DNA from: Paenibacillus sp. PvR098
GTDB lineage: Bacteria; Bacillota; Bacilli; Paenibacillales; NBRC-103111
Length of the DNA stretch: 64,000 nt
Direction of reading: 5' to 3'
NCBI RefSeq assembly: GCF_017833255.1
Contig: NZ_JAFIBU010000001.1
Span: 62,001 to 126,000 of the forward strand
How positions within the stretch are numbered: the stretch's first letter is position 1; every line of letters starts with the position of its first letter. Shown piece by piece: positions 16,417 through 25,227 of the stretch. The position numbers and the translations under genes were made by a program. Under the pieces are notes generated by a model, which did no database searches, was not told where the DNA came from, and was given only the letters and a program-made list of their open reading frames with translations.

Positions 16417-18147
16417 ATGAAGCCGGAACACAAAGCATCCGTTCGTCCTGCTAATACCTGGAGTGCCATGACTTCGTCGCCCTATTTCGTCTATGTGCTG
16501 ATTTCGCCCTTATTTCTTGTTTTATTGGCTTATGTGATTTATCCGCTTTATCAAACCTTCATTCAAAGCGTCCAGATCGAAGAGCAATTTTCATTGCAAA
16601 ACTATTCCAGGTTTTTCAGTCTGGAGCATACCTCCAATCTAGAGGCACTATGGACCAGTATTTACATTTCCGTGCTTAGCGTCATCACCTGCGCAATCGT
16701 CGGAGTAACCATGGCATTCTTGCTTGAACGTTATGAATTTCCAGGCCGAAAAATTCTCATGGTTCTGGCCATGGTACCGATGGCGCTGCCCCCTTTGGTT
16801 GGAGTATTATCCTTCACCTTTCTTTATGGGGAGAGCGGAATCATTCCAAGATCGCTTAAATTATGGTTTGATCTGGAACAGGTGCCATTTTCGCTAAAAG
16901 GCGTCTGGGGCGTACTCATGGTACATACCTTCACGATGTACACGTATTTCTATATGACGGCCTCCGCCGCCATCAAAGGACTCGATCCGTCTCTGGAGGA
17001 AGCCGCAGCAAGCTTGGGGGCCGGTCGATTGCTGATTTGGCGCAAAATTATTCTGCCGATGCTGACCCCGGCAATGGTCGCTTCATCGCTGCTGGTTTTT
17101 ATGGTTTCGATGGCCTCGTATACCGCTCCGTTGATCTTTGGTATTGACCGGACCATGACGATGCAGATTTATTTGTCCCGGACCAACGGAAATTTGGATA
17201 TGGCAGCTACCCAATCCACCATATTATCGGCTGTGTCGATCATCTTTTTGTTTATCATGCGATGGTATCAGAGTCTCAGAACCTACCAAAATATGAGCAA
17301 AGGCATCAGCGTCCATCGGACGGAGATTAGCCGGCCTCTGGTGAAGTACATCTCCATGGCACTTTCTTTTGTCGGCGTCGTTATTTTGATGCTGCCTATT
17401 CTCGTGCTTGTGCTCATTTCATTCTCTACCGACGGCACCTGGACAACGCAAATTTTGCCTCCAGAGTACACCTTACAACACTATAAAGATCTGTTCACGG
17501 ATAGCAAAACGTGGCGTCCGATCGCCAACAGCTTTCAGATGAGCTTTATCGCCACCATCGGCAATGTTCTTTTTGGCGTTGCTGCTGCTTATGCCATGGT
17601 GCGCTTGAAGTTTAAAGGCAAGACGCTGCTCGATATGCTGATCATGATGCCTTGGGCGCTGCCGGGAACGGTCGTAGGGGTGAATCTGATCGCTGCTTTC
17701 AGCCAGCCTTCGATCTTTAGCTTTAATCAGGTCCTGATCGGCACGTTCTGGATTCTTCCACTGGCTTATTTTGTCCGCCATTTGCCGTTGGTGTTCCGTT
17801 CAACATCGGCCACATTGATGCAAATGGATCCTTCCATTGAAGAGGCTGCCCGTAATTTGGGGGCTACTTGGTGGTACAGCTTCCGCAGAGTAGTGACTCC
17901 AATGGCATTAAGTGGAATATTGGCCGGAACCTTGCTGGCTTTTGTTACGGGCATTGGCGAGTTCGTATCCTCCATCCTGATCTTCACGGCGAGAACTACG
18001 CCGATTTCTGTAGAAATATTCCAACGGATGTATGCGTTTGAGTTTGGTACGGCTTGCGCCTATGGGGTACTGCAAATAACCTTGATCATTATCGTGTTGT
18101 TCATTTCAAGAAAGCTCACGGGCGATAAAGCGGGCACAGCGGTGTAA
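16417..18147 (+). CDS. ABC transporter permease, FbpB-type tandem fusion
   Basis: The 576-residue membrane protein carries two consecutive binding-protein-dependent permease domains (about residues 60-290 and 340-570), each with an EAA loop (EEAAASLGAGRLLIWRKIILP and EEAARNLGATWWYSFRRVV) and six or so helices, as in FbpB. One polypeptide thus supplies the whole membrane channel. Start ATG 16417 follows GGTAGGTGAAGCT. With the two preceding genes it makes a complete importer feeding the hydrolases encoded downstream. Confidence 0.9.
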   Translation: MKPEHKASVRPANTWSAMTSSPYFVYVLISPLFLVLLAYVIYPLYQTFIQSVQIEEQFSLQNYSRFFSLEHTSNLEALWTSIYISVLSVITCAIVGVTMAFLLERYEFPGRKILMVLAMVPMALPPLVGVLSFTFLYGESGIIPRSLKLWFDLEQVPFSLKGVWGVLMVHTFTMYTYFYMTASAAIKGLDPSLEEAAASLGAGRLLIWRKIILPMLTPAMVASSLLVFMVSMASYTAPLIFGIDRTMTMQIYLSRTNGNLDMAATQSTILSAVSIIFLFIMRWYQSLRTYQNMSKGISVHRTEISRPLVKYISMALSFVGVVILMLPILVLVLISFSTDGTWTTQILPPEYTLQHYKDLFTDSKTWRPIANSFQMSFIATIGNVLFGVAAAYAMVRLKFKGKTLLDMLIMMPWALPGTVVGVNLIAAFSQPSIFSFNQVLIGTFWILPLAYFVRHLPLVFRSTSATLMQMDPSIEEAARNLGATWWYSFRRVVTPMALSGILAGTLLAFVTGIGEFVSSILIFTARTTPISVEIFQRMYAFEFGTACAYGVLQITLIIIVLFISRKLTGDKAGTAV

Positions 18148-18267
18148 GGTGTCGACAAAGATGAACGGTGGTTACCGCGCGAAGAACACCTAGGGTTCGG
18201 TCGCGTAACGATATCGGGGCGGGAAATAGGCCGTTTCTTGTCCCAAAAGATGACAAGGAGGAGTCAG

Positions 18268-20823
18268 ATGAGCAGTCCGTTGAAACGGAAATTACCGATG
18301 AAGAAGCTTTTGTCTTTGGTTACGTGCGCAGCCATGGCAGGTACATTACTTCTGCCGTCATTGGCTGAGCCAGTTCAGGCGGATCGCGGTGTGGTCGATA
18401 TGTGGAAAGCGATCAAGCCGCTGACCACGATTGCCAGCGCCATGAATACAGGCGCACACCCGGACGATGAGCACAGCGCGATGCTGGCGTACCTTGCCTT
18501 GGGAAGAGGGGTGCATACCTCCAGTATTATCGCCAACCGCGGGGAGGGCGGACAGAACGAGATCGGCAGCGAGCTCGGTAACGCTTTGGGTATTATCCGT
18601 ACCCGGGAATTGGAGGAGGCCTCCAAGGTCACCAATGTCATCCTGGGTATGCTTAGCGAGGACATTGACGATCCGATATTTGACTTCGGATTTTCCAAAA
18701 GTCCTGATGAAACCTTGGAAAAATGGGGAGATTCCATCGTTTACGAACGGTTGATCCGCAAAATCCGCGAGCTTCGGCCGGATGTGCTCATCCCTGCATT
18801 CTTGAACGTAGAATCGACACATGGTCATCATAGGGCCATCAATGTGATAACCGTACGCGCTTTTGAGGATGCGGCCAATCCCGAAGTGTTTCCTGAGCAT
18901 TTGGGAATGGGACTAAAGCCTTGGCAGGTGAAAAAGATGTATGTACCGGCCAATAAGGATGATTACACGGTATCCGTACCGACTGGAGAGTACGATGAAA
19001 TATACGGAGCCTCCTATTTACAGCTTGGGGAAGAGTCCCGTTTTATGCATAAGAGCCAAGGCATGGGCCGCCACTATGAAGAAGGGCCAACGGTTAACTA
19101 TTACAAACTTCATTCCAGCATCATCGATAAGAATGAAAAGGAATCCGATTTTTTTGAAGGCATCGCTTACACCTTCGAGGATTTGGCTAAGGAAGTAGAG
19201 AGCAAAGGAAAAGGAAAAGACAATAAAATAGCAAGTAACCTGCGAGCTTTAGATAAAGACGCGAACGAAGTGATCCGCGCTTATCCGAAATTTGCCGAAG
19301 TAGCCAAGGAAGTTCAGGACATGAAGGCTACTCTCAATACCGCTTTGGCTGACGTTAAGGCTTCCTCATTAGATGAACCAACGAAGACCGATCTGCTGTA
19401 CCGCCTTCAAGTGAAAGAACAGCAGCTGAATCATGCAGCGATGGAAGCCGCCTCCATCGTCGTGAAGGTTAAACCGGCTACCGGCGAGCTGGTTGCGGGC
19501 CAAACGACGAAGATCACCGTTACGGCATATAACGGAGGGCAAACGGAGCTTAGAGACGTGAAGCTGTCACTGAACGTCCCGGACGGTTGGGTCGCGCAGG
19601 AAGCAGGAATCACAAGGTTTGGGATTGTTGGTTACAATCAAACCGCTAAGGCTGTCTTTGATGTGACGGTACCTAAGGACACCGCGGAATTCCACCCGTA
19701 CCTGCCGCCGTCCATTACCGCGGATGTGACCTATCAAATGAATAAAGTAGTGAGCACGGTTCATGCCGCTCCGCAAATTCAAGTTGCGGTACTGCCGCCA
19801 TTCTCCATGTCGCTGAATCCTAGCGCGACGGTGCTAAACACCCGTAAAGCGGATGAACCAATCCCTGTGAACGTGTCCGTTCGCAATTACAACCCGGGTG
19901 CGGCCAAAGCATCGTTCACGCTTGATGTGCCTGAAGGATGGGTTGCGGAGCCTGCTGCTCAAGAACTCAGCTTTGCTGAGAAGAACGAAACGAAATCGTT
20001 GTCTTTTTCGGTCAAAGCACCTTCGAATGCGGCCATCGGTAAGTACACGGTTACGGCCGTAGCATCCGTCAATGGAAACGCGGTTAGCAAAAAAGGAACT
20101 CAGGTGATCGAGTATCCTCATATCGGCAGAACCTATATGGTCCAGCCTGCGGAGCTCAATATCCAAGCGTTTGATCTTGATGTTCCAAAAGGACTGAAGG
20201 TAGGGTATGTATCCAGCGGATTTGACGACATCAACGTCTACTTGAGCCAACTGGGCGTTGACGTAAAGATGCTGGAAGAGAAGGATATTCAATACGGCGA
20301 TCTGTCCCAGTATGATACGATTGTGCTCGGAATCCGTGCCTACGGTTTCCGGCCGGAGTTGATTCCAAGCAACCAAAGGCTGCTCTCCTATGTGGAAAAC
20401 GGAGGCAATCTGGTTGTGCAATACCATAAGCCGGAGGATAAATGGAAGCCGGAGCTGGCTCCATATCCGATCAAAATCGGTACGCCGCTCATCCAATGGC
20501 GGGTAACGGATGAAAATTCCAAAGTGACAATGCTGGCGCCGGAGCATCCGATGTTCAACACGCCGAACAAAATCACCGATCAAGACTGGGATAACTGGAT
20601 TCAAGACCGTTCGGCATACAATCCGTCGGAATGGGGACAGGAATACACCGAGCTCATATCCAACGGCGATCCGGGTGAAAAAGAATTTACGGGGACCTTC
20701 CTGACTGCACCTTACGGTAAAGGAACGTACACCTACAGCTCCCTGGTATGGTACCGTGAAATTCCGAGCCTTGTTCCTGGCTCCATCCGGTTGTTTGTGA
20801 ATATGATCAGCTTAAAGCAGTAA
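18268..20823 (+). CDS. exported PIG-L family deacetylase with NEW3 and GATase-like domains
   Basis: The 851-residue protein begins with a basic signal peptide (KKLLSLVTCAAMAGTLLLPSLAEPVQA). Residues about 45-300 are a PIG-L/LmbE domain with the zinc motif AHPDDE and a later GHH histidine pair; such enzymes remove acetyl groups from N-acetylglucosaminyl compounds. A helical linker (about 310-390) leads to one or two NEW3/CARDB-like beta domains (TAYNGGQTELRDVKLSLNVP and VSVRNYNPGAAKASFTLDVP). The C-terminal 210 residues resemble a class-I glutamine-amidotransferase-like fold (YDTIVLGIRAYGF, GGNLVVQYHK) without an obvious catalytic Cys. Start ATG 18268 follows ACAAGGAGGAG. It probably processes the substrate outside the membrane before uptake. 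Confidence 0.82.
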   Translation: MSSPLKRKLPMKKLLSLVTCAAMAGTLLLPSLAEPVQADRGVVDMWKAIKPLTTIASAMNTGAHPDDEHSAMLAYLALGRGVHTSSIIANRGEGGQNEIGSELGNALGIIRTRELEEASKVTNVILGMLSEDIDDPIFDFGFSKSPDETLEKWGDSIVYERLIRKIRELRPDVLIPAFLNVESTHGHHRAINVITVRAFEDAANPEVFPEHLGMGLKPWQVKKMYVPANKDDYTVSVPTGEYDEIYGASYLQLGEESRFMHKSQGMGRHYEEGPTVNYYKLHSSIIDKNEKESDFFEGIAYTFEDLAKEVESKGKGKDNKIASNLRALDKDANEVIRAYPKFAEVAKEVQDMKATLNTALADVKASSLDEPTKTDLLYRLQVKEQQLNHAAMEAASIVVKVKPATGELVAGQTTKITVTAYNGGQTELRDVKLSLNVPDGWVAQEAGITRFGIVGYNQTAKAVFDVTVPKDTAEFHPYLPPSITADVTYQMNKVVSTVHAAPQIQVAVLPPFSMSLNPSATVLNTRKADEPIPVNVSVRNYNPGAAKASFTLDVPEGWVAEPAAQELSFAEKNETKSLSFSVKAPSNAAIGKYTVTAVASVNGNAVSKKGTQVIEYPHIGRTYMVQPAELNIQAFDLDVPKGLKVGYVSSGFDDINVYLSQLGVDVKMLEEKDIQYGDLSQYDTIVLGIRAYGFRPELIPSNQRLLSYVENGGNLVVQYHKPEDKWKPELAPYPIKIGTPLIQWRVTDENSKVTMLAPEHPMFNTPNKITDQDWDNWIQDRSAYNPSEWGQEYTELISNGDPGEKEFTGTFLTAPYGKGTYTYSSLVWYREIPSLVPGSIRLFVNMISLKQ

Positions 20824-20846
20824 TCGAGATTTAGACGCAAATCCAT

Positions 20847-20883
20847 TGCCGTGGAGCGAAGCGAAGCTTCCGGCTCCACGGCA
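20847..20883 (+). other. intra-operon hairpin without a T run
   Basis: TGCCGTGGAGC and GCTCCACGGCA form a perfect 11-bp stem between the PIG-L and creatininase genes. Lacking a T run, it is more likely an mRNA-stabilising or processing element than a terminator. Confidence 0.6.
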
Positions 20884-20957
20884 TCATAGATGCAGCCTTG
20901 GACGTAGTCGTCTTTATATTGCAGCTATAATCCACCTGCTGGTTGGAGGTTTGATCA

Positions 20958-21788
20958 ATGAATATCATGAATGTTCATGGAAGAGATATAGATCGCGTTC
21001 TGGGTCATGTCCGGTTTGCCGTTGTACCGCTAGGCTCGGTGGAATACCACGGTCCCCATTCACCGGTCGGGACGGATGTCATATTGGCCGAAGGCTTTGC
21101 CGATCGCTTGGATCCGGAGCTGAAGCCGCTCGTCTATCCCGCGGTGCCTTACACCGCGTGTCCGGGCAAAACGCAGGACTACACAGGGACGATAACGATC
21201 CGTCCTGCGGTCATGACCGAATATTTGACAGATATTGCATTGGGGATTTGTGAAATGGGAATTCGAAGTATTTTACTTCTGAACGCTCATGACGGCAATA
21301 TGGGCGTATCCCGTACGGTAGCGGAAGCGGTAACGGCTCAATATAAGGATGCCAGTTTTCTGCTGGTCAATTGGTGGCAGATGGCCTCCGTCGATTTTAC
21401 AGAAAAAAAAGGATTATTTCATAACACTGCCGGCCGGGGACATGGCGGACCTTATGAAATGTCTGCGGTCAAGGCGTTTCGACCCGAATTAGTCTCAGTT
21501 GAAGATAACGATCCGGAGCTGCATTCAGCTCGGGCGTTGTCGCCGCTTCCTTACGTTCTGGTCGAGGGCGAACCACAGGGCTGGAATGGATACACAGGAT
21601 GCATTCATCAAATTTCCATTGAAGCGGGAAAGGCCATCGTGGACGAAGCGGGAAGGAATATGAATGAGTTGATCCGCCAGTGGCTGGATGCCCGAGAAGC
21701 TGCTAAACCATCCGCGTTGGATGAAGAAAGAGTTAAAGTCGATAACGGGATAGATGGAGAGGGGGATCGACATCATGGATTACCGTGA
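20958..21788 (+). CDS. creatininase-family amidohydrolase
   Basis: The 276-residue protein has the creatininase signature: PLGSVEYHGPHSPVGTD with the metal-binding Glu and His, LLLNAHDGNMG with the second Asn-Asp/His set, and a late Glu (HGGPYEMSAVK). Relatives open cyclic amides such as creatinine or hydrolyse formamido and sugar-derived rings using two metals. In this operon an amide or lactam of the imported compound is the likely target. Start ATG 20958 is preceded by TTGGAGGTTTGATCA. The end overlaps the start of the lyase gene by 14 bases, implying translational coupling. Confidence 0.85.
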   Translation: MNIMNVHGRDIDRVLGHVRFAVVPLGSVEYHGPHSPVGTDVILAEGFADRLDPELKPLVYPAVPYTACPGKTQDYTGTITIRPAVMTEYLTDIALGICEMGIRSILLLNAHDGNMGVSRTVAEAVTAQYKDASFLLVNWWQMASVDFTEKKGLFHNTAGRGHGGPYEMSAVKAFRPELVSVEDNDPELHSARALSPLPYVLVEGEPQGWNGYTGCIHQISIEAGKAIVDEAGRNMNELIRQWLDAREAAKPSALDEERVKVDNGIDGEGDRHHGLP

Positions 21789-23283
21789 GCGGATTTTACA
21801 AACGGAAGGCAGCGTGTTTCCAGGAAAAACATATACGGAGGTTGTGCTGGAGCCTGCGTTCAACGAGGCCAAGCGCCATTTGCTGGATCCGATGATGGCT
21901 ATTCATAAAGCCCACTTGATCATGCTTTACGAGCAAAAGCTGATTACTCTGGAGGAAGCGATGCAAATTGCCAAAGCGATTACCGCTCTTTCATTGGACA
22001 AGATAAGGCGATCGCCGTATACGGGGGAGTTCGAAGATTTGTTTTTTCAAGTGGAAAGCGAGCTTTTGGAGAAAGCAGGAGACATTGCAGGGAATTTGCA
22101 TCTAGCGCGAAGCCGCAATGACATGGGTGTAGCGATATATCGGATGGTGCTTCGAGAAAAGCTATCGCACACGCTGGCCTCGGCTCTCCAGTTAAGGGAG
22201 CATCTGCTTGCCTTTGCGGAGGAGCATGTTGAAACGGTGATGATAGGCTACACGCATACCCAGCAGGCCCAGCCGACAACGATGGCACATTACATTACCG
22301 CTGCTGCCGATTCACTCACACGGGATATTCGCCGGATGAAGGCTGCCTATGCGAACTGCAACCGAAGCAGTATGGGAGCAGCGGCTATGACGACTTCGGG
22401 CTTCCCGATCAGCCGGGAACGGATGATGGAACTGCTGGGCTTCGATGAGCTGGTCGAAAATTCCTATGACGCTATAGGGGGAGCGGACTACCTTGGCGAA
22501 GTCGCCACGGCGATCCAGCTGGCTGCCATTAATTTGGGTCGTGTGGTGCAGGATTTACTGTTATGGTGTACGCAGGAATTCGGAGCCGTAAAGGTTTCCG
22601 TCCCTTATGTGCAGATCAGCTCCATTATGCCGCAGAAAAGAAATCCTGTATCCTTTGAGCATATGCGTTCACTATTGTCCAGCTGCGTGGGCAGCGCGAA
22701 TACCGTGCTTTCGATGATGCATAACACGCCCTTCGGGGATATCGTAGACACGGAAGACGATATGCAGCCCTACGCTTGGAGAAGCTTGGAGATCATGGAT
22801 CAGATGTACCGGCTGCTATCGGTGGTGATCGGTACGTTGGAGGTGAATAAAGAGAAGCTTCTCCAGCGGGCTGAGGGAAGTTTCGCCACGGTAACTGAAC
22901 TGGCGGATACGTTGGTTCGGACGGACGGCCTGTCCTTCCGGAAAGCGCATCATATTGTCAGCAGCGTGGTGAAAAAGGCTATGGCAGAAGGGTTAGCCGC
23001 AAGCGAGGTATCTCTGGAGATGGTGAATGAAGCTGCTCTTCAGGTGATTGAACGCCGTCTGCTTTTGGATGAGGAAAAGCTGAAGCAATCCCTGAATCCG
23101 GTTCATTTTGTTCATATCCGTACGCTCCCCGGGGGGCCGGGTCCGACGGAAATGAAACGAATGCTGGAAGAACGCAAGCATCAGCAGACCGCTTTAAGCA
23201 AATGGCTGCAGGAAGCGCAAGACAAGCGCAGATCGGCGCTGGAGCGCTTGGATGTAGTGATGGCGGGATGGAGTGAAGCCTGA
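21775..23283 (+). CDS. argininosuccinate lyase-like enzyme of the fumarase/aspartase superfamily
   Basis: The 502-residue protein is longer than ordinary ArgH (about 460). It keeps the superfamily regions LARSRNDMG, GYTHTQQAQPTT and the catalytic serine loop SSIMPQKRNP. However, ArgH consensus residues are changed: THLQRAQ is THTQQAQ, RNDQ is RNDM, and the Asp after QKRNP is Val. It therefore probably releases fumarate from another N-succinyl compound (as EDDS lyase and adenylosuccinate lyase do) and is not for arginine synthesis. Start ATG 21775 uses GAGAGGGGG inside the previous gene. The stop shares bases with the next start. Confidence 0.8.
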   Translation: MDYRERILQTEGSVFPGKTYTEVVLEPAFNEAKRHLLDPMMAIHKAHLIMLYEQKLITLEEAMQIAKAITALSLDKIRRSPYTGEFEDLFFQVESELLEKAGDIAGNLHLARSRNDMGVAIYRMVLREKLSHTLASALQLREHLLAFAEEHVETVMIGYTHTQQAQPTTMAHYITAAADSLTRDIRRMKAAYANCNRSSMGAAAMTTSGFPISRERMMELLGFDELVENSYDAIGGADYLGEVATAIQLAAINLGRVVQDLLLWCTQEFGAVKVSVPYVQISSIMPQKRNPVSFEHMRSLLSSCVGSANTVLSMMHNTPFGDIVDTEDDMQPYAWRSLEIMDQMYRLLSVVIGTLEVNKEKLLQRAEGSFATVTELADTLVRTDGLSFRKAHHIVSSVVKKAMAEGLAASEVSLEMVNEAALQVIERRLLLDEEKLKQSLNPVHFVHIRTLPGGPGPTEMKRMLEERKHQQTALSKWLQEAQDKRRSALERLDVVMAGWSEA

Positions 23284-24308
23284 TGGCAAAGCAGCATGTC
23301 ATTCCCTTGCTTGCGGTAGATGGAGGAGGCACCAAATGTCTTGCGGTACTGATAGACGAGCACGGAAATCGTTTGGCACAGGGCAGGGCGGGTTCGTGCA
23401 ATTACCAAGGAATCGGCAGAGAAGCGGCCGCTCAGGAAATTCGTCTTGCCATTGAAACAGCCATCAAGGAATGGGTTGTATCGCAGGAGAATCAGCAGAA
23501 GCAGGCGGATATCGAAGTGGAATGTGCAGTCTTTGGCCTTGCCGGGTTAGATACGGAACATGACCGGGGCGTCCTGATCCGGTTGGTACGGGAGGTATTG
23601 ACCAGCCTGGGCATAAAGGTAAAGCACCTTGTTGTCGAAAATGATGGATTCGCGGCTCTTTTGGGGGCAACAGGCGGTAAACCGGGCATTCTGGTTATTG
23701 CCGGGACGGGATCGATCGTCTATGGGATCAACGTACATGGAATGACGGCCAGAGCTGGCGGTTGGGGTCACCGGGTCGGTGACGAGGGCAGCGGTTATTG
23801 GATCGGCAAGCAAGCGATCATCTCCATTCTTAAAGCCGAGGACGGGCGCGGGGAGACAAGCCGGCTTGGTGATCGGGTCATATCACATCTGGGATTAGCC
23901 ACACCTGAAGCTTTGTTTAATTGGGTGTACGGCTCCGATTATTCTGTAGAAAAGGTGGGCGAGCTTTCCCGGCTGGTTAGTCTGGCAGCTGTTGAAGGCG
24001 ATACCGTATCGCAGCGCATTTTGTCTATGGCGGGCAGCGAATTGTACATGGGAGCTAAAGCGGTCATCGACAAATTAGGCATAAGACAGAGTGCATTTAA
24101 GGTCGTTCTACAGGGCGGCGTTTTACAAAACGATGTATGGGTGCATCGTGTCCTCATGGATCAGCTGCTTCAATACGCTCCCCTCGCGGTATTGGATTCG
24201 GTGGAAAATGAGCCGATTTACGGGGTGATGGCCATGGGGCTGTCTCACCTGAGAAAGCTGAGGCTGGCACATAGCGGGGAAGAAGAAAGGGGGAGTCCAA
24301 GCCCATGA
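23283..24308 (+). CDS. BadF/BadG/BcrA/BcrD-type ATPase, N-acetylglucosamine kinase-like
   Basis: The 341-residue protein belongs to the actin-like sugar-kinase fold: LLAVDGGGTKCLAVLID (phosphate 1), GLAGLD, GILVIAGTGSIVYGI (phosphate 2) and DEGSGYWIGKQAI, all typical of GlcNAc kinases of the BadF type. It likely phosphorylates the amino sugar released by the deacetylase or lyase steps in the cytoplasm. Start ATG 23283 overlaps the lyase stop (TGATG), and its own end overlaps the next gene by four bases, so expression is tightly coupled. Confidence 0.83.
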   Translation: MAKQHVIPLLAVDGGGTKCLAVLIDEHGNRLAQGRAGSCNYQGIGREAAAQEIRLAIETAIKEWVVSQENQQKQADIEVECAVFGLAGLDTEHDRGVLIRLVREVLTSLGIKVKHLVVENDGFAALLGATGGKPGILVIAGTGSIVYGINVHGMTARAGGWGHRVGDEGSGYWIGKQAIISILKAEDGRGETSRLGDRVISHLGLATPEALFNWVYGSDYSVEKVGELSRLVSLAAVEGDTVSQRILSMAGSELYMGAKAVIDKLGIRQSAFKVVLQGGVLQNDVWVHRVLMDQLLQYAPLAVLDSVENEPIYGVMAMGLSHLRKLRLAHSGEEERGSPSP

Positions 24309-25048
24309 AACGCAAGCTTTTATTTGTATTCGCGCACCCGGACGACGAGTCGTTCGGGTGCGGAGGCACGATAGCTAAATATAAGGAGCAGGGACACGAT
24401 ATCCTGCTGATCTGTGCAACTTCAGGCTGCGGGGGCAGATCGGGGGAATACTGTTTTCAAACCAAGCAGGAGTTGGCTGCTCACCGCGAGAATGAGCTGC
24501 GTCAGGCCTGTTCTATACTCGGAGTGTCGCACTTGGTTTTACTTTGTTATCCGGACGGCAAATTGAAGGAGCAGAATCCGGATGAACTCGCTCATCGGAT
24601 CGAAGAAGTCATTTGTGACCATCTGCCGGACTTGGTGATTACGTTTCCGCCGAACGGGGTTACCGGTCATCTTGATCATATTGCTATTTCCAAAGCTACG
24701 GAGCAGGCGGTGGAATCGGCAGAGCATCGGCTCCCGAGAGAGCGCTGGCCCAGCTTGTATTATGTTTCGATTCCTCACTATTATGATCATTGCGCGGCGT
24801 CAGCGCCTGCAGGCGCCACCCCTATCACGGCAAAGGTTCATATAGAAAATTACCGAAATCAAAAAGGTAAGGCGCTCCAAGCCCATCGGAGCCAAGCTTA
24901 TTCCGTGAACCGTGCCTATCCCGGCGTCATGCAGGGGGATTACCGAGTGATTGGCCATTACGAGTATTATACCTTGTGCCGCGAAGCAGGCGAAGCAGTC
25001 GAAATCAAGGAAATGCCGGAGGGCATTCCGGTAAAGGAATTAGTATAA
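24305..25048 (+). CDS. cytosolic PIG-L family deacetylase (BshB-like)
   Basis: The 247-residue protein has no signal peptide and carries the zinc motif AHPDDESFGCGGT and TGHLDHIA near residue 120, the pattern of BshB/LmbE N-acetyl-sugar deacetylases. It is the second deacetylase of the operon; the exported one has extra domains. BshB1 of bacillithiol synthesis deacetylates GlcNAc-malate, but no bshA or bshC is nearby, so a catabolic role is more probable. ATG 24305 overlaps the kinase stop. A terminator follows, ending the operon. Confidence 0.83.
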   Translation: MKRKLLFVFAHPDDESFGCGGTIAKYKEQGHDILLICATSGCGGRSGEYCFQTKQELAAHRENELRQACSILGVSHLVLLCYPDGKLKEQNPDELAHRIEEVICDHLPDLVITFPPNGVTGHLDHIAISKATEQAVESAEHRLPRERWPSLYYVSIPHYYDHCAASAPAGATPITAKVHIENYRNQKGKALQAHRSQAYSVNRAYPGVMQGDYRVIGHYEYYTLCREAGEAVEIKEMPEGIPVKELV

Positions 25049-25072
25049 TGAAGCCTCAACCTTTTTCTTAAC

Positions 25073-25101
25073 CCGCCTTGCTGCAGCGAGGCGGTCTTTT
25101 T
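25073..25101 (+). terminator. terminator of the ROK-to-PIG-L operon
   Basis: CCGCCT and AGGCGG pair around a 10-base loop with further internal symmetry, followed by five T. Confidence 0.85.
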
Positions 25102-25227
25102 ATGTAGGGTTGTGTGCGTTTTCATTCAAAAAATGAACCATCACATTCAAATCACGTAATTTACATGTCAACTTTTATGACGTAAGATAAGTTTGAAAAT
25201 ACATCAACCTAAGGAGGGCGTTGGAAA

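Noticed and set aside
21775-23283. Reading the ArgH-like gene as part of arginine biosynthesis
   Set aside because: No argG is adjacent, ArgH-specific residues are changed and the operon holds hydrolases and a sugar kinase.
24305-25048. Calling the short PIG-L gene bshB and assigning bacillithiol synthesis
   Set aside because: No bshA, bshC or mgsA-type neighbours are present, and the operon is headed by an importer and a ROK repressor.
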